DNA from: Staphylococcus equorum
Lineage (GTDB): Bacteria > Bacillota > Bacilli > Staphylococcales > Staphylococcaceae
Assembly: GCF_029024965.1 (NCBI RefSeq)
Contig: NZ_CP118982.1
Location: 1-64,000, forward strand
Length of the DNA stretch: 64,000 bases
Direction: 5' to 3'
Of the stretch, positions 1 through 14,731 are shown in pieces (within the stretch, counting starts at the first letter, position 1; every line of letters starts with the position of its first letter). Made by a program: the position numbers and the translations under genes. The notes below the pieces were generated by a model. The model worked only from the letters and a program-made list of their open reading frames with translations, searched no databases and had not been told where the DNA came from.

Positions 1-1368
1 ATGTCAGAAAAAGAAATTTGGGAAAAAGTCCTAACCTTGGCTCAAGAGAAAGTAAGTTATCCTAGCTATCAAACTTTCCTTAAAGATACTAAGCTTTACT
101 CATTGCAAAATGATGAAGCTATCGTTGTTATCGATGATCCATTTGTTGCCAATTGGTTAAAAACACATTATGTTGAAATTATTCAAACTGCATTATATGA
201 GGCAATCGGTCATGAAATTATGCCAGTTTTCTATTCTGAAGATCAGTTAGAGAGTTTAAAGTCCGGTGAAAATCAACACACAAGTCAGGAGATGCCACAA
301 AAGAAAAAGTATACACCAGGTGTAGATGAAGCTGTCATTGGCGGCGAACAATTCAATACACACAATACTTTTGATACTTTTGTGATCGGACCTGGCAATA
401 GATTTCCTCATGCAGCAAGTCTTGCTGTTGCCGAAGCACCTGCTCAAGCCTATAACCCGCTCTTCATTTATGGTGGCGTTGGTTTAGGAAAAACGCATCT
501 AATGCATGCAATTGGTCATTATGTATTGGAAAACAATCCTGATGCTAAAGTTATTTACACGTCTAGTGAAAAATTTACTAATGAATTTATTAAATCTATT
601 CGTGATAATAAAACTGAGCGTTTTAGAGAAAAATACCGTAATATTGACGTTTTATTAATAGATGATATTCAATTCATCCAAAATAAAGAGCAAACGCAAG
701 AAGAATTTTTCCATACTTTTAATGAATTACATCAAGCAAACAAACAAATTGTTATTTCGAGTGATAGACCGCCGAAAGAAATTGCTAAATTAGAAGATCG
801 TTTGCGTTCTCGCTTTGAGTGGGGATTAATCGTTGATATTACGCCTCCTGATTACGAGACAAGAATGGCTATTTTGCAGAAAAAAATTGGAGAAGAAAAT
901 TTAAATATTCCAACTGAAGCATTAACTTATATTGCTAATCAAATCCAGTCTAATATTCGTGAACTTGAAGGTGCACTCACTCGTGTATTAGCATTTTCTA
1001 AACTTCAAGGCCAACCGATTACAACTGAATTAACTGCTGCAGCCTTAAAAGATATTATCCAAGCGCCAAAATCGAAAAAAATCACGATTCAGGACATTCA
1101 AAAGATAGTTGGACAATACTATAACGTAAGAATTGAAGATTTTAGTGCTAAAAAACGTACAAAATCCATTGCTTATCCGCGCCAAATTGCAATGTACCTA
1201 TCACGTGAGCTAACTGATTTTTCATTACCTAAAATTGGTGAAGAGTTTGGTGGTCGTGATCATACTACGGTTATCCATGCACATGAAAAAATAGCTAAAG
1301 AAGTAAGTAGTGATTCAACTTTTAAACAAGAACTTGAAAACTTGGAAAAAGAAATTAGAAATCAATAA
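1..1368 (+). CDS. dnaA: Chromosomal replication initiator DnaA
   Basis: Binds DnaA boxes at oriC, oligomerises in the ATP form and melts the origin. Seen: an N-terminal helicase-loading/self-interaction domain (about 1-85), a variable linker, an AAA+ core with Walker [10 protein letters not shown] from residue 158 and Walker B LLIDDIQF, and the C-terminal box-binding signature [12 protein letters not shown] from residue 417. The 455-residue length is normal for staphylococci. The ATG is the first base of the window, so the record was probably cut at dnaA and its promoter is not visible. The N-terminal and linker sequences differ clearly from S. aureus as I remember it, while the core is nearly identical. 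Confidence 0.99.
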   Translation: MSEKEIWEKVLTLAQEKVSYPSYQTFLKDTKLYSLQNDEAIVVIDDPFVANWLKTHYVEIIQTALYEAIGHEIMPVFYSEDQLESLKSGENQHTSQEMPQKKKYTPGVDEAVIGGEQFNTHNTFDTFVIGPGNRFPHAASLAVAEAPAQAYNPLFIYGGVGLGKTHLMHAIGHYVLENNPDAKVIYTSSEKFTNEFIKSIRDNKTERFREKYRNIDVLLIDDIQFIQNKEQTQEEFFHTFNELHQANKQIVISSDRPPKEIAKLEDRLRSRFEWGLIVDITPPDYETRMAILQKKIGEENLNIPTEALTYIANQIQSNIRELEGALTRVLAFSKLQGQPITTELTAAALKDIIQAPKSKKITIQDIQKIVGQYYNVRIEDFSAKKRTKSIAYPRQIAMYLSRELTDFSLPKIGEEFGGRDHTTVIHAHEKIAKEVSSDSTFKQELENLEKEIRNQ

Positions 1369-1615
1369 AAAAACTGTACTATAACAGATTAATTGTAGAA
1401 AAATGAGGAATAACGTAGTAACGATAAATTTTGGGGAATTGTGGATAATGTGTAAAAGTCATACACACTGTGCACAAGTTATCCACAGTCGTTAAATAAT
1501 GTCATACCTGAATTCATATAAGTTATCCCGTAATCCACAAGCCCTACTACTATTACTACTGTTTTAAAACCTATATAATTTATATATAAACGACTGGAAG
1601 GAGTTTGAAAATTAG
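1369..1615. other. oriC: Replication origin oriC (dnaA-dnaN spacer)
   Basis: The spacer holds perfect DnaA boxes at 1440-1448 (TGTGGATAA) and 1479-1487 (TTATCCACA), and degenerate boxes near 1522-1539. Next comes a run of CTACTACTATTACTACT at about 1544-1560, which matches the DnaA-trio type of strand-opening motif described in Bacillus. An AT-rich stretch at 1561-1590 follows and is the likely unwinding element. The order box, trio, AT-rich tract is that of a firmicute basal unwinding system. The dnaN ribosome-binding site GGAAGGAG lies at 1596-1603. Confidence 0.93.
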
Positions 1616-2746
1616 ATGGAATTCACAATAAGAAGAGATTATTTTATTGCTCAATTAAATGACACATTAAAAGCCATCTCACCAAGAACTACATTACCAA
1701 TATTAACTGGTATAAAAATTGAAGTTAAAAATAACGAAGTGATACTTACTGGTTCTGACTCAGAAATATCTATCGAAATCACTATACCTAAACAAGTTGA
1801 TGGTGAAGACATTATAGAAGTTGCAGAAACTGGATCAGTCGTACTCCCTGGTCGTTTCTTCGTAGACATCATTAAAAAATTACCTGGTAAAGAAGTAAAA
1901 CTTTCTACAAATGAACAATTTCAAACATTAATTACTTCAGGCCATTCTGAATTTAACTTAAGTGGTTTAGATCCAGATCAATATCCATTATTACCACAAG
2001 TTTCTCGCGATGATGCGATTCAATTATCTGTAAAAGTACTTAAAAACGTGATAGCACAGACGAATTTCGCAGTGTCCACCTCAGAAACACGCCCAGTACT
2101 CACTGGTGTTAACTGGCTTATACAAGATAGTGAATTAATATGCACAGCTACTGATTCGCATCGCTTGGCTGTAAGAAAAGTGGCATTAGAAGACGAGTCA
2201 GAAAATAAAAATGTCATCATTCCAGGTAAAGCATTATCAGAGTTAAATAAAATAATGACAGATAGTGAAGAAGAGATTGATATCTTCTTTGCATCAAACC
2301 AAGTACTGTTCAAAGTTGGCAATGTGAACTTTATTTCACGTTTATTAGAAGGGCACTATCCTGATACATCTCGTTTATTCCCAGAGAATTACGAAATTAA
2401 ATTAGGCATTAATAACGGTGAATTCTATCATGCAATCGATCGTGCATCATTATTAGCACGTGAAGGTGGTAATAACGTTATTAAATTAAGTACTGGTAAT
2501 GAATTAGTAGAATTATCTTCAACATCTCCTGAAATTGGTACTGTTAACGAAGACGTTAAAGCAAGTAACGTTGATGGTGGCAACTTGAAGATTTCATTCA
2601 ACTCGAAATATATGATGGATGCATTGAAAGCAATTGATAATGACGAAGTCGAAATAGAATTCTTCGGCACAATGAAACCATTTATTTTAAAACCTAAAGA
2701 CGATGATTCGGTAACACAATTAATTCTACCAATCAGAACATATTAG
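1616..2746 (+). CDS. dnaN: DNA polymerase III beta subunit (sliding clamp)
   Basis: Ring-forming dimer that tethers polymerase to DNA and acts as a hub for repair proteins. The 376-residue length and the continuous match from MEFTIRRDYF to LILPIRTY fit a complete three-domain clamp. The start is the ATG after GGAAGGAG (spacing about 12). It follows oriC and precedes yaaA-recF, the usual order. A terminator-like hairpin ends the dnaA-dnaN unit directly downstream, so yaaA has to have its own promoter or be read through. Confidence 0.98.
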   Translation: MEFTIRRDYFIAQLNDTLKAISPRTTLPILTGIKIEVKNNEVILTGSDSEISIEITIPKQVDGEDIIEVAETGSVVLPGRFFVDIIKKLPGKEVKLSTNEQFQTLITSGHSEFNLSGLDPDQYPLLPQVSRDDAIQLSVKVLKNVIAQTNFAVSTSETRPVLTGVNWLIQDSELICTATDSHRLAVRKVALEDESENKNVIIPGKALSELNKIMTDSEEEIDIFFASNQVLFKVGNVNFISRLLEGHYPDTSRLFPENYEIKLGINNGEFYHAIDRASLLAREGGNNVIKLSTGNELVELSSTSPEIGTVNEDVKASNVDGGNLKISFNSKYMMDALKAIDNDEVEIEFFGTMKPFILKPKDDDSVTQLILPIRTY

Positions 2747-2760
2747 AAATTAATAACTTA

Positions 2761-2794
2761 TCCCTAGACAATTTATTTTGTCTGGGGTTTTTTC
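2761..2794 (+). terminator. Rho-independent terminator after dnaN
   Basis: The arms CCCTAGACA and TGTCTGGGG pair with one G-U and are followed by a T-tract. Confidence 0.8.
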
Positions 2795-3280
2795 TATTCA
2801 TTTTTAAATTCGAAAGTAATTACTGGTCTATATGCGTGTATATAAATAAAGCAGGGGACATTTTTTAAGACAAGCTTAAATTTCAGAAGTATTTTAAGTG
2901 GTATATTTCATTTTTAAAGGCACTGAGAGATTAAATATAAGCATTTATAGTTAATTGTTAGGGTATTTTAATAGAATTTTAAAATGCGTCTAAAACACGC
3001 TTTAAATGTCATTTAAAATCTCAAATATTAAAAATGAAGATATAATTTCGAATTATATTTGAAAATTACGGATAGAGAATCATAAAATCGGATTAAAACT
3101 ACTCGAAATTTGATATAATATTACATGTAAAACAACTACTATAACGGGCTTTGTAGATAATTATTAAAAAGAAGTGGAAATTAGTTATAAGAATACGCTT
3201 ACACACTGTATTTTACATGAAATTTTTCGTGAAAAAAGGTATAATATATTAGTGAGCTTAAAAGAAACGGAGTGATTGAT
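2795..3280. other. dnaN-yaaA intergenic region
   Basis: About 480 AT-rich bases with no convincing gene. The only promoter-like signal I see is TATAAT at 3240-3245 with no good -35 box. The ribosome-binding site GGAG at 3269-3272 belongs to yaaA. Confidence 0.6.
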
Positions 3281-3505
3281 TTGGTTGAAGAGGTAATCGT
3301 TGATGGAGACATTACTTTAGGGCAATTTCTAAAGACAGAAGGTATTATCGAATCTGGTGGACAAGCAAAATGGTTCTTACAAGATTTTGATGTCTTGATA
3401 AATGACGAACGTGAAACACGTCGCGGTAAAAAGTTAAACCATCAAGATAGCATTGTCATACCAGAAATCGGTTCATTTGTTATTTTACATCAAGGTGAAG
3501 AATGA
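3281..3505 (+). CDS. yaaA: S4 domain protein YaaA
   Basis: Small S4-like RNA-binding protein of about 74 residues, found between dnaN and recF in most Firmicutes; its precise role is not settled. Seen: the S4 core [20 protein letters not shown] followed by a basic RETRRGKK segment. I chose the TTG at 3281 because GGAG (3269-3272) sits 8 bases upstream; the in-frame GTG at 3272 overlaps that Shine-Dalgarno and is less likely. The stop overlaps the recF start in an ATGA, so the two are translationally coupled. Confidence 0.9.
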   Translation: MVEEVIVDGDITLGQFLKTEGIIESGGQAKWFLQDFDVLINDERETRRGKKLNHQDSIVIPEIGSFVILHQGEE

Positions 3506-4617
3506 GATTAAAGACACTCCAGATAGAAAATTATCGTAACTATGATTCAGTTACCCTTGATTGTCATCCAGAGGTAAATATATTGATAGGTGAGAATGCA
3601 CAAGGGAAGACAAACCTCCTTGAATCTATTTATACATTAGCGTTGGCTAAAAGTCATAGAACGTCCAATGACAAGGAACTTATACGTTTCGGTATGGACT
3701 ATGCTAAAATAGAAGGTGAACTTAGTTATAGATACGGTGAAATGCCTTTAACGATGTTTATAACCAAAAAAGGTAAGCAAGTTAAAATTAATCACTTGGA
3801 ACAAAGTAGACTGACTCAATATATTGGTCACTTGAACGTCGTATTGTTTGCGCCTGAAGATTTAAATATTGTCAAAGGATCACCACAAATTAGACGCAGA
3901 TTTATAGATATGGAGCTTGGACAAATTTCTGCAGTATACTTAAATGATTTGTCTCAGTACCAGCGAATTTTAAAACAAAAAAATAATTATTTGAAGCAGC
4001 TGCAATATGGTCAAAAGACAGATAGCACAATGCTAGATGTCTTAAATCAACAATTTGCAGCGTATGCGCTCAAAATTACGCTCAGACGTGAACATTTTAT
4101 TAAAGAACTTGAATCACTAGCTAAGCCTATCCATTCTGGGATAACGGACGAACGTGAGACATTGTCATTAAAATATTTGCCTAGTATAAAACTCAGCGAT
4201 GAAGAGAAAAGTGAGACGGAACGCTTAGAAGAAGTCTTAACTTTGCTCAATGACAATATGGAACGCGAGAAAGATAGAGGCGTTTGTTTATACGGTCCTC
4301 ACAGAGATGATTTAGGTTTCAATGTAAATGGTATGGATGCTCAGACGTATGGTTCTCAAGGCCAACAAAGGACTACTGCTTTATCGATAAAACTCGCAGA
4401 AATCGAGTTAATGAATATCGAAGTAGGAGAGTACCCTATCTTATTGCTAGATGATGTATTAAGTGAATTAGATGATTCACGTCAGTCGCATTTATTAAGC
4501 ACAATTCAACATAAAGTGCAGACTTTTGTAACTACAACATCAGTCGACGGTATAGAGCATGAAATTATGAAGAACGCTAAACTTTATCGCATCAACCAAG
4601 GCGAAATTATAAAGTAA
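3502..4617 (+). CDS. recF: DNA replication and repair protein RecF
   Basis: SMC-like ATPase that helps load RecA at single-strand gaps through the RecFOR pathway. Seen: N-terminal [14 protein letters not shown], Walker [10 protein letters not shown] near residue 31, an ABC-type signature around [12 protein letters not shown], and Walker B with D-loop [11 protein letters not shown]. The 371-residue length matches the family. It overlaps yaaA by 4 bases and is closely followed by gyrB, so yaaA-recF-gyrB-gyrA probably form one transcript. Confidence 0.98.
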   Translation: MRLKTLQIENYRNYDSVTLDCHPEVNILIGENAQGKTNLLESIYTLALAKSHRTSNDKELIRFGMDYAKIEGELSYRYGEMPLTMFITKKGKQVKINHLEQSRLTQYIGHLNVVLFAPEDLNIVKGSPQIRRRFIDMELGQISAVYLNDLSQYQRILKQKNNYLKQLQYGQKTDSTMLDVLNQQFAAYALKITLRREHFIKELESLAKPIHSGITDERETLSLKYLPSIKLSDEEKSETERLEEVLTLLNDNMEREKDRGVCLYGPHRDDLGFNVNGMDAQTYGSQGQQRTTALSIKLAEIELMNIEVGEYPILLLDDVLSELDDSRQSHLLSTIQHKVQTFVTTTSVDGIEHEIMKNAKLYRINQGEIIK

Positions 4618-4620
4618 TAG

Positions 4621-6561
<1,941 letters not shown>

Positions 6562-6596
6562 TACAATGAACTGAATTTTTGAAGGAGGATATCTTG

Positions 6597-9302
6597 ATGG
6601 CTGAACTACCTGAATCAAGAATTAATGAACGAAATATAACCAATGAAATGCGCGAATCGTTCTTAGATTATGCGATGAGCGTTATTGTCTCACGTGCTTT
6701 GCCAGACGTTAGAGATGGATTAAAACCAGTACATCGACGTATATTATACGGATTACATGAACAAGGTATGACACCTGACAAATCATATAAAAAATCTGCA
6801 CGTATTGTTGGGGACGTAATGGGTAAATATCACCCACATGGTGACTCATCGATTTATGAAGCAATGGTAAGAATGGCACAGGACTTCAGCTATCGATATC
6901 CTTTAATTGATGGTCAAGGTAACTTTGGTTCAATGGACGGCGATGGTGCTGCTGCGATGCGTTATACAGAAGCACGTATGTCTAAAATTACGCTTGAAAT
7001 GTTGAGAGACCTTAACAAAAATACAATTGATTTCATAGATAACTATGATGGTAATGAAAGAGAGCCGTCAGTCTTACCATCAAGGTTCCCGAACTTACTA
7101 GTTAACGGTGCTTCAGGTATCGCTGTTGGTATGGCTACTAATATTCCACCGCATAACTTAACAGAAGTTATTAACGGCGTATTAAGTTTAAGTTATAACC
7201 CTGACATCACAATTTCTGAATTAATGGAAGATGTCCAAGGTCCTGATTTCCCTACAGGTGCTTTAATTCTAGGTAAAAGTGGCATCCGTCGTGCATTTGA
7301 AACTGGACGTGGTTCGGTTATAATGCGTTCTCGTGCTGAAATAGAAGAGCGCGGTGGCGGACGTCAACGTATCGTAGTGACTGAAGTACCATACCAAGTC
7401 AATAAAGCGCGTATGATAGAAAAAATCGCTGAATTAGCTCGTGATAAAAAAATAGAAGGTATTACAGATTTACGTGATGAAACAAGTTTACGTACAGGTG
7501 TACGTGTCGTAATTGATGTTCGTAAAGACGCAAACGCAAGTGTTGTTCTAAATAACTTGTATAAACAAACACCGTTACAAACATCATTTGGTGTAAACAT
7601 GATTGCATTGGTAAATGGTAGACCGAGACTTATCACGCTTAAAGAAGCATTGGTTGAATATTTAGATCACCAAAAAGTAGTTGTAAGAAGACGTACTGAA
7701 TACAACTTGAAAAAAGCATTAGACCGTGCACATATTTTAGAAGGCTTAAGAATTGCACTGGATCATATTGATGAAATCATTAGAGTAATACGTGAATCAG
7801 ATAACGACAAAATTGCGATGGCAAGCTTGCAAGAGCAATTTAAGTTATCTGAACGTCAAGCTCAAGCGATATTAGACATGCGTTTAAGACGTTTAACTGG
7901 TTTAGAACGCGATAAGATTGAATCAGAATACAATGATTTAATTGCTTATATCGAAGAGTTAAAAGCAATTCTTGCAGATGAAGAAAAGCTTTTACAAATC
8001 GTGCGTGATGAATTGATTGATGTTCGTGATCGTTTCGGTGACGAACGTAAAACTGAAATTCAACTTGGTGGACTTGATAATATTGAAGATGAAGACTTAA
8101 TCCCTGAAGAACAAATTGTCATTACATTAAGTCATAATAACTATATTAAACGTCTACCTGTTTCAACATATAGATCACAACATCGTGGTGGCCGTGGTGT
8201 ACAAGGTATGAATACACTCGAAGAAGACTTCGTTAGTCAACTCGTAACGTTAAGTACACATGATCACGTTTTATTCTTTACGAATAAAGGTCGTGTTTAT
8301 AAACTTAAAGGTTACGAAGTACCAGAACTCTCACGTCAGTCTAAAGGTATTCCAGTAGTCAATGCCATAGAGTTAGATAGTGATGAATCTATCAGTACAA
8401 TGATTGCCGTTAAAGATTTAGAAAGTGAAGAAGATTACCTTGTATTTGCAACATTAAAAGGTAGAGTTAAACGTTCTGCGTTAAGCAACTTCTCACGCAT
8501 AAACAGAAACGGTAAGATTGCTATCAACTTTAAAGATGATGATGAACTGATTGCAGTACGTCTTACAGATGGTGAAACTGATATTCTTATCGGTACTGCG
8601 CATGCGTCATTAATTCGCTTCCACGAAACTGCATTACGTCCACTTGGTCGTACAGCGGCAGGTGTGAAAGGTATTACGCTTAGAGAAGGGGATAAAGTTG
8701 TCGGCTTAGATGTTACTAAAGCGGAACAGGATGATGAAATCCTAGTCGTTACTGAAAATGGTTACGGTAAACGTACACCTGTAGGAGATTACAGATTATC
8801 AAACCGTGGCGGTAAAGGTATTAAGACTGCTACGATTACTGAACGTAATGGTAATATTGTTTGTATAACATCAGTCACAGGAGAAGAAGACTTGATGGTT
8901 GTAACGAATTCTGGTGTTATTATTCGTATTGATGTAAATGACATTTCACAAAATGGTCGTGCAGCCCAAGGTGTGAGATTAATCAAATTAGATGATAATC
9001 AATTTGTATCTACGGTAGCTATAGTAAACGAGGAAGATGAAGAAGAAGTTGAAGCAATTGAAGAATCTGAAGCAAATGAAGCAAGTTTAACAAATGCTCA
9101 AACAACGGATTCTGAATCACAAGATGCGTCATCTAGTAATGAAGCAGTTGTAGAAGATAACACACCAGGAAATGGTATTCATACAGAAGTTGAAGATGAC
9201 AACTCTGAAGAAGATGGCCGTAAAGAAGTAAGAGAAGACTTTATGGATCGTGTTAACGAAGATATCGATAATGCAGATAGCGATGACAACGAAGAAGAAT
9301 AA
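6597..9302 (+). CDS. gyrA: DNA gyrase subunit A
   Basis: Breakage-reunion subunit of gyrase. The start is the ATG at 6597, nine bases after AAGGAGG. Tyr123 (in AMRYTEARM) is the catalytic tyrosine. The quinolone-resistance region carries Ser84, Ser85 and Glu88, the susceptible state. The C-terminal half contains the beta-pinwheel repeats. The last ~80 residues form a long acidic Ser/Asn/Glu-rich tail (901 residues in total, somewhat longer than I recall for S. aureus). A strong terminator follows. Confidence 0.98.
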   Translation: MAELPESRINERNITNEMRESFLDYAMSVIVSRALPDVRDGLKPVHRRILYGLHEQGMTPDKSYKKSARIVGDVMGKYHPHGDSSIYEAMVRMAQDFSYRYPLIDGQGNFGSMDGDGAAAMRYTEARMSKITLEMLRDLNKNTIDFIDNYDGNEREPSVLPSRFPNLLVNGASGIAVGMATNIPPHNLTEVINGVLSLSYNPDITISELMEDVQGPDFPTGALILGKSGIRRAFETGRGSVIMRSRAEIEERGGGRQRIVVTEVPYQVNKARMIEKIAELARDKKIEGITDLRDETSLRTGVRVVIDVRKDANASVVLNNLYKQTPLQTSFGVNMIALVNGRPRLITLKEALVEYLDHQKVVVRRRTEYNLKKALDRAHILEGLRIALDHIDEIIRVIRESDNDKIAMASLQEQFKLSERQAQAILDMRLRRLTGLERDKIESEYNDLIAYIEELKAILADEEKLLQIVRDELIDVRDRFGDERKTEIQLGGLDNIEDEDLIPEEQIVITLSHNNYIKRLPVSTYRSQHRGGRGVQGMNTLEEDFVSQLVTLSTHDHVLFFTNKGRVYKLKGYEVPELSRQSKGIPVVNAIELDSDESISTMIAVKDLESEEDYLVFATLKGRVKRSALSNFSRINRNGKIAINFKDDDELIAVRLTDGETDILIGTAHASLIRFHETALRPLGRTAAGVKGITLREGDKVVGLDVTKAEQDDEILVVTENGYGKRTPVGDYRLSNRGGKGIKTATITERNGNIVCITSVTGEEDLMVVTNSGVIIRIDVNDISQNGRAAQGVRLIKLDDNQFVSTVAIVNEEDEEEVEAIEESEANEASLTNAQTTDSESQDASSSNEAVVEDNTPGNGIHTEVEDDNSEEDGRKEVREDFMDRVNEDIDNADSDDNEEE

Positions 9303-9330
9303 TCTTTGATTAAATATAAATACACATATA

Positions 9331-9363
9331 AAAAGACCTACCTCATTAAGGTAGGTCTTTTTT
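9331..9363. terminator. Bidirectional terminator between gyrA and nnrD
   Basis: A near-perfect stem AAAAGACCTACCT / AGGTAGGTCTTTT with A and T tracts on either side can serve both convergent genes. Confidence 0.93.
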
Positions 9364-9372
9364 CGTTATAAA

Positions 9373-10185
9373 TTAGCTTTCTAATGATTTCATGGCATGT
9401 GGGATTTCGCTTATAAGTCTTGATGGCGGGACGACATACATTTTCTCTGCTAACTGTTCACCAATGAAGCTATGTGCGTATGTTGCACTTGTGACAGCTT
9501 CCTGAGTGTCATCAAACTGCCCGACGAAACTCGTAATCATTCCAGCTAGGGTATCACCCATGCCTCCGGTTGCCATAGCAGGCGTGCCGATTGGTAATTT
9601 ATAATCTTTGTCTTTGAAATAAATCTCCGTACCATGCATTTTTAGGACAATAGTTGCTCCAATACGATCTGCTGCTTCACGATTACGTTCATATGTTTGT
9701 TCCTCAATTGGAATACCACTTAAACGTTCCCATTCTTTTTGATGTGGTGTAAAAATGACATGACAAGCAGGTATTTCAGGTTTCAATTTACTGAAAATCG
9801 TTATAGCATCGCCATCTACGATTAGCGTTTGATGCGGTTGAATATTTTGTAATAAGAATGTGATTGCATTATTACCTTTGAAATCACAACCTAATCCAGG
9901 GCCGATTAAGATACAATCTGTGTTTTCAATCATTTTTGTTAACATTTTTGTATCATTAATATCAATGACCATTGCTTCAGGACAACGAGAATGTAGTGCA
10001 GCATGGTTCGTTGGGTGTGTAGCTACTGTTATTAGCCCACTGCCACTATAAACACATGCACGTGCTGCAAGCATGATTGCGCCACCTAAGTTTGCATTAC
10101 CTCCAATTAAAAGGATTCTGCCATAATCACCTTTATGTGTATCATCTTCACGTCTAGGAATGTTTACCGATGATAAAGTTTCCAT
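9373..10185 (-). CDS. nnrD: ADP/ATP-dependent NAD(P)H-hydrate dehydratase
   Basis: Repairs hydrated NADH/NADPH by nucleotide-driven dehydration. Seen: a ribokinase-like fold with GDYGRILLIGGN near the N-terminus, GPGLG, and the catalytic TGGMGDTLAGM motif near residue 205. At 270 residues it is the dehydratase domain only; the NnrE epimerase domain fused to it in some bacteria is absent. AAAGGAGG stands upstream of the ATG on the minus strand. It is transcribed towards gyrA. Confidence 0.93.
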   Translation of the reverse strand: METLSSVNIPRREDDTHKGDYGRILLIGGNANLGGAIMLAARACVYSGSGLITVATHPTNHAALHSRCPEAMVIDINDTKMLTKMIENTDCILIGPGLGCDFKGNNAITFLLQNIQPHQTLIVDGDAITIFSKLKPEIPACHVIFTPHQKEWERLSGIPIEEQTYERNREAADRIGATIVLKMHGTEIYFKDKDYKLPIGTPAMATGGMGDTLAGMITSFVGQFDDTQEAVTSATYAHSFIGEQLAEKMYVVPPSRLISEIPHAMKSLES

Positions 10186-10589
10186 ATTGAAACCTCCTTT
10201 TAAAATTTATGATAATTTAATGCTATTCATTTTTGAATAATATACGTAAAAAGTCAGAGTTTAAAATTACAAAAGTAATTATAAATTGGTTTTAAAATCT
10301 TCAATTATACGTGCAAAATATTGCTGTCTATTGAAGGGGTTTTGTTTTTAAATTTTTAAGCTGTTTTTTAATACAATAGAAAATAATAAACCTGCATTGC
10401 ATTTAAGTCAATAGGTAACGTTGTTAAAAAATGATTAAGTTTTCTAAAATGAAGATGAATGCTACTTCACCCTATTAAAACAGTGATTTGATACCATGTT
10501 ACGGATGTCTCAAAAGCTATTGTTCTGCTGAAAATGTAAGCGTATACTCGAATTAATCGAATTAAATTCATAAGTAGGGAGATGGAGAA
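10186..10589. promoter_or_regulatory. nnrD-hutH divergent region with a cre-like site
   Basis: About 400 AT-rich bases without a gene, holding the promoters of both divergent genes. TGTAAGCGTATACT at 10535-10548 fits the CcpA cre consensus with two mismatches, 42 bases before hutH. Carbon catabolite control of histidine use is known in Firmicutes, so it is a plausible CcpA operator. The hutH ribosome-binding site is GGGAGATGGAG just before the ATG. Confidence 0.5.
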
Positions 10590-12098
10590 ATGACATTACA
10601 ATTAAATGGAGAAATGCTTACAATTGAAGATATCAAGAAATTTTTATATGAGAAAGATACGGTGGAAGTGACTGAAGAAGCTTTTGAACGGGTAAAACAA
10701 AGCCGTCAAACAGTAGAGAATATTATAGCGAATAAAGAGACAGTCTATGGTATTACGACAGGATTTGGTTTGTTCAGTGATGTGCGTATTGATGAAGGGG
10801 AATATAATCAATTACAAGTTAACCTTATCCGTTCACATGCATGTGGTATGGGGGATCCATTTTCAGAAGAAGTGTCATTAGTGATGATGGTATTAAGATT
10901 AAATACCCTACTTAAAGGACATTCTGGAACTACAGTAGCTTTAGTCGAACAGCTCGTATACTTCATTAATAATAGAATTGTACCGGTAGTTCCTCAACAA
11001 GGCTCACTTGGTGCTTCTGGAGATTTAGCCCCGTTATCTCACTTAGCATTGGCCTTGATTGGTGAAGGTAACGTCTTTTACCAAGGTGAAGAGGTAGACA
11101 GTCGGTATGTCTTAAATAACTTGAAGCGTAAGCCACTAGAATTACAGGCAAAGGAAGGACTAGCACTAATCAACGGTACACAGGCGATGACTGCCCAGGG
11201 TGTAATCAACTATATAGAAGCAGAAAGTCTAGGCTATCAAGCAGAATGGATTGCTTCACTTACACATCAATCACTCAATGGTATTACAGATGCTTATAAT
11301 GAAAAAGTACATAAAGCACGTAACTTCCAAGAACAAATTGATGTAGCTGCGCGTATGTTAGATTGGTTAGAAGGTTCTGAGTTAACTACGACACAAGGTG
11401 AAGTACGTGTGCAAGATGCTTATACGTTACGCTGTATCCCACAAATTCATGGAGCAAGTTTCCAAGTGTTCAATTATGTTAAAGAAAAACTAGAATTTGA
11501 AATGAATGCTGCAAATGATAATCCACTTATATTTGATGAAGATGATGAAACACTAGTGATATCCGGTGGTAATTTCCATGGACAACCGATTGCTTTTGCT
11601 TTAGATTTCTTAAAATTAGGGGTCAGCGAACTGGCTAATGTTTCAGAACGTAGACTAGAAAGACTTGTGAATCCACAATTGAATAATGGCTTACCTGCAT
11701 TTTTAAGTCCACAACCAGGTTTACAAAGTGGCGCAATGATTATGCAATATGCGGCAGCAAGTTTAGTTTCAGAAAATAAGACACTTGCACATCCTGCCAG
11801 TGTTGATTCTATACCGTCGTCAGCGAACCAAGAAGATCATGTATCTATGGGAACGATTGCTTCTCGTCACGGTTATATGATGGTAGAGAATGCACGACGT
11901 GTCTTAGCGATAGAGACGATTATTGCATTACAAGCAGTAGAATATAAAGATATTGATAAGTTATCACCAAAAACGTATGAAAAATATCAAACGTTACGCC
12001 AAATCATACCATCTATCACAGAAGATAGACAATTTCATAAAGATATCGCAGCGGTATCGCAATATTTACACGATATTGCGTATATGAATGAGATATAA
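10590..12098 (+). CDS. hutH: Histidine ammonia-lyase
   Basis: Removes ammonia from histidine to give urocanate, the first step of histidine degradation. Seen: the Ala-Ser-Gly triad in [12 protein letters not shown], which cyclises to the MIO prosthetic group, and conserved TTGFGLFSD and [12 protein letters not shown] segments. At 502 residues it is full length. No other hut genes are adjacent, as in other staphylococci where hutH sits alone near the origin. An upstream cre-like site suggests repression on good carbon sources. Confidence 0.97.
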   Translation: MTLQLNGEMLTIEDIKKFLYEKDTVEVTEEAFERVKQSRQTVENIIANKETVYGITTGFGLFSDVRIDEGEYNQLQVNLIRSHACGMGDPFSEEVSLVMMVLRLNTLLKGHSGTTVALVEQLVYFINNRIVPVVPQQGSLGASGDLAPLSHLALALIGEGNVFYQGEEVDSRYVLNNLKRKPLELQAKEGLALINGTQAMTAQGVINYIEAESLGYQAEWIASLTHQSLNGITDAYNEKVHKARNFQEQIDVAARMLDWLEGSELTTTQGEVRVQDAYTLRCIPQIHGASFQVFNYVKEKLEFEMNAANDNPLIFDEDDETLVISGGNFHGQPIAFALDFLKLGVSELANVSERRLERLVNPQLNNGLPAFLSPQPGLQSGAMIMQYAAASLVSENKTLAHPASVDSIPSSANQEDHVSMGTIASRHGYMMVENARRVLAIETIIALQAVEYKDIDKLSPKTYEKYQTLRQIIPSITEDRQFHKDIAAVSQYLHDIAYMNEI

Positions 12099-12159
12099 TA
12101 GACGTCAGCACTGTCACTCTTGAAAAACATAAGGTTATTTGCTATATTTAAAACAAGTT

Positions 12160-12378
12160 AATAAGTTATTGTTCGTAGGCTAAGTAGTATTAATTGTTTG
12201 ATTTCAGAGAACTTGTGGTTGGTGTGAACAAGTAATCAACGTTAGTGTGAATCTACCTACTATTAGAAGAACAACCGGCTTTGGCCGTTATTTATGGAGA
12301 GTGCAGTCTAATTAGGCTGTTAAATAGGGTGGCAACACGTAGACCACGTCCCTTGTAGAGGGGATGTGGTCTTTTTTG
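12160..12378 (+). promoter_or_regulatory. T-box leader (serine) of serS
   Basis: The leader contains the T-box core AGGGTGGCAACACG at 12326-12339, which pairs with the tRNA acceptor end, and a terminator (AGACCACGTCCC / GGGATGTGGTCT plus T-tract, 12341-12376). In Stem I the specifier loop pattern GAA-TCT-A places a UCU serine codon at 12252-12254. Uncharged tRNA-Ser would stabilise the antiterminator and switch serS on. Confidence 0.92.
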
Positions 12379-12408
12379 TGTTATTATCCAAACATTTTTA
12401 AAAATTGA

Positions 12409-13707
<1,299 letters not shown>

Positions 13708-13727
13708 AATTAAACAAGCATGGCTAA

Positions 13728-13763
13728 AAGAGCGTAGCAAAGGCATTTGCTACGCTCTTTATT
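13728..13763 (+). terminator. Terminator after serS
   Basis: A long perfect stem AAGAGCGTAGCAAA / TTTGCTACGCTCTTT with a GGCA loop. Confidence 0.93.
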
Positions 13764-13771
13764 TATATCGT

Positions 13772-13789
13772 GGTGGGGTAGGGGAGGGG
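13772..13789 (+). other. Isolated G-rich tract, possible G-quadruplex
   Basis: GGTGGGGTAGGGGAGGGG has four G-runs separated by one- or two-base loops in an otherwise AT-rich spacer (13764-14035), right after the serS terminator. It can form a two-tetrad quadruplex. Nothing else is recognisable in the spacer except the azlC ribosome-binding site. Confidence 0.5.
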
Positions 13790-14035
13790 TAAAAATAACG
13801 TAATTTATAAAATTATATAAGTGACCTCAATGGTTTTTTATACGGAAAACAACAGGTAAGTCTAAAATATTTCATAAAATTCTGACACATCAAAAACCTT
13901 TTTATAACAACACATTTAAACTGAGGGTTGTCTTCCGTCACACAAACAGAAGTATAAAGTCATTGAATGAAACTCCTGCTTTATATTAAACTTAATCTAT
14001 TGTTTTTAAAAATTAAAAATGAAAGGAGTGAGGTA

Positions 14036-14731
14036 ATGGAAGCACATGTAACTTTTAAGCAAGGTGTGAAAGAATGTGTTCCTACATTATTAGGGTACGC
14101 TGGGGTAGGGTTGTCTTTTGGAATTGTAGCTGTAGCCTCAGGATTTAGTTTGCTTGAAATTATCTTACTCTGTTTACTCGTGTATGCTGGTGCTGCACAA
14201 TTCATTATTTGTGCACTAGTCATCGCCGGTACGCCGATTTCTGCGATTGTGTTAACAGCATTTATCGTTAATTCCAGAATGTTTTTACTGAGTATGACAC
14301 TTGCACCGAGTTATCAATCATACGGTTTATTAAATCGAATAGGGCTTTCAACGCTCATTACAGATGAAACGTTTGGTGTAGCAATTACACCACACCTTAA
14401 AGGAGAAAAAATTAATGATCGTTGGTTACACGGTTTAAATATCACAGCTTATTTGTTTTGGACATTTGCATGTGTTATGGGCGCTATTTTTGGAAAATAC
14501 ATAAACAACCCAGAGACGTTAGGTTTAGATTTCGCTATTGCAGCGATGTTTATCTTTTTAGCTGTATCACAGTTTGAATCAGTTCAACGCTCTCGCATTA
14601 AGACGTATTTTGTATTGATTATTACTGTAATCGTGATGATGCTTCTTTTAAGTCTCTTTATGCCATCCTATATGGCAATTATACTTGCTTCTACGATAGC
14701 AGCTGGGCTTGGGGTGGTGATGGAACGATGA
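14036..14731 (+). CDS. azlC: Branched-chain amino acid exporter, AzlC subunit
   Basis: Large subunit of a two-component exporter of branched-chain amino acids and analogues. Seen: several hydrophobic helices, starting with TLLGYAGVGLSFGIVAVASG. The ATG at 14036 is preceded by AAAGGAG; an upstream in-frame TTG would add 23 residues without family support. It overlaps azlD by 4 bases (ATGA), so the two are coupled. Confidence 0.92.
   Translation: MEAHVTFKQGVKECVPTLLGYAGVGLSFGIVAVASGFSLLEIILLCLLVYAGAAQFIICALVIAGTPISAIVLTAFIVNSRMFLLSMTLAPSYQSYGLLNRIGLSTLITDETFGVAITPHLKGEKINDRWLHGLNITAYLFWTFACVMGAIFGKYINNPETLGLDFAIAAMFIFLAVSQFESVQRSRIKTYFVLIITVIVMMLLLSLFMPSYMAIILASTIAAGLGVVMER

Noticed and set aside
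6840..6870. Quinolone-resistance mutation in gyrA
   Set aside because: Ser84, Ser85 and Glu88 are all the susceptible residues.
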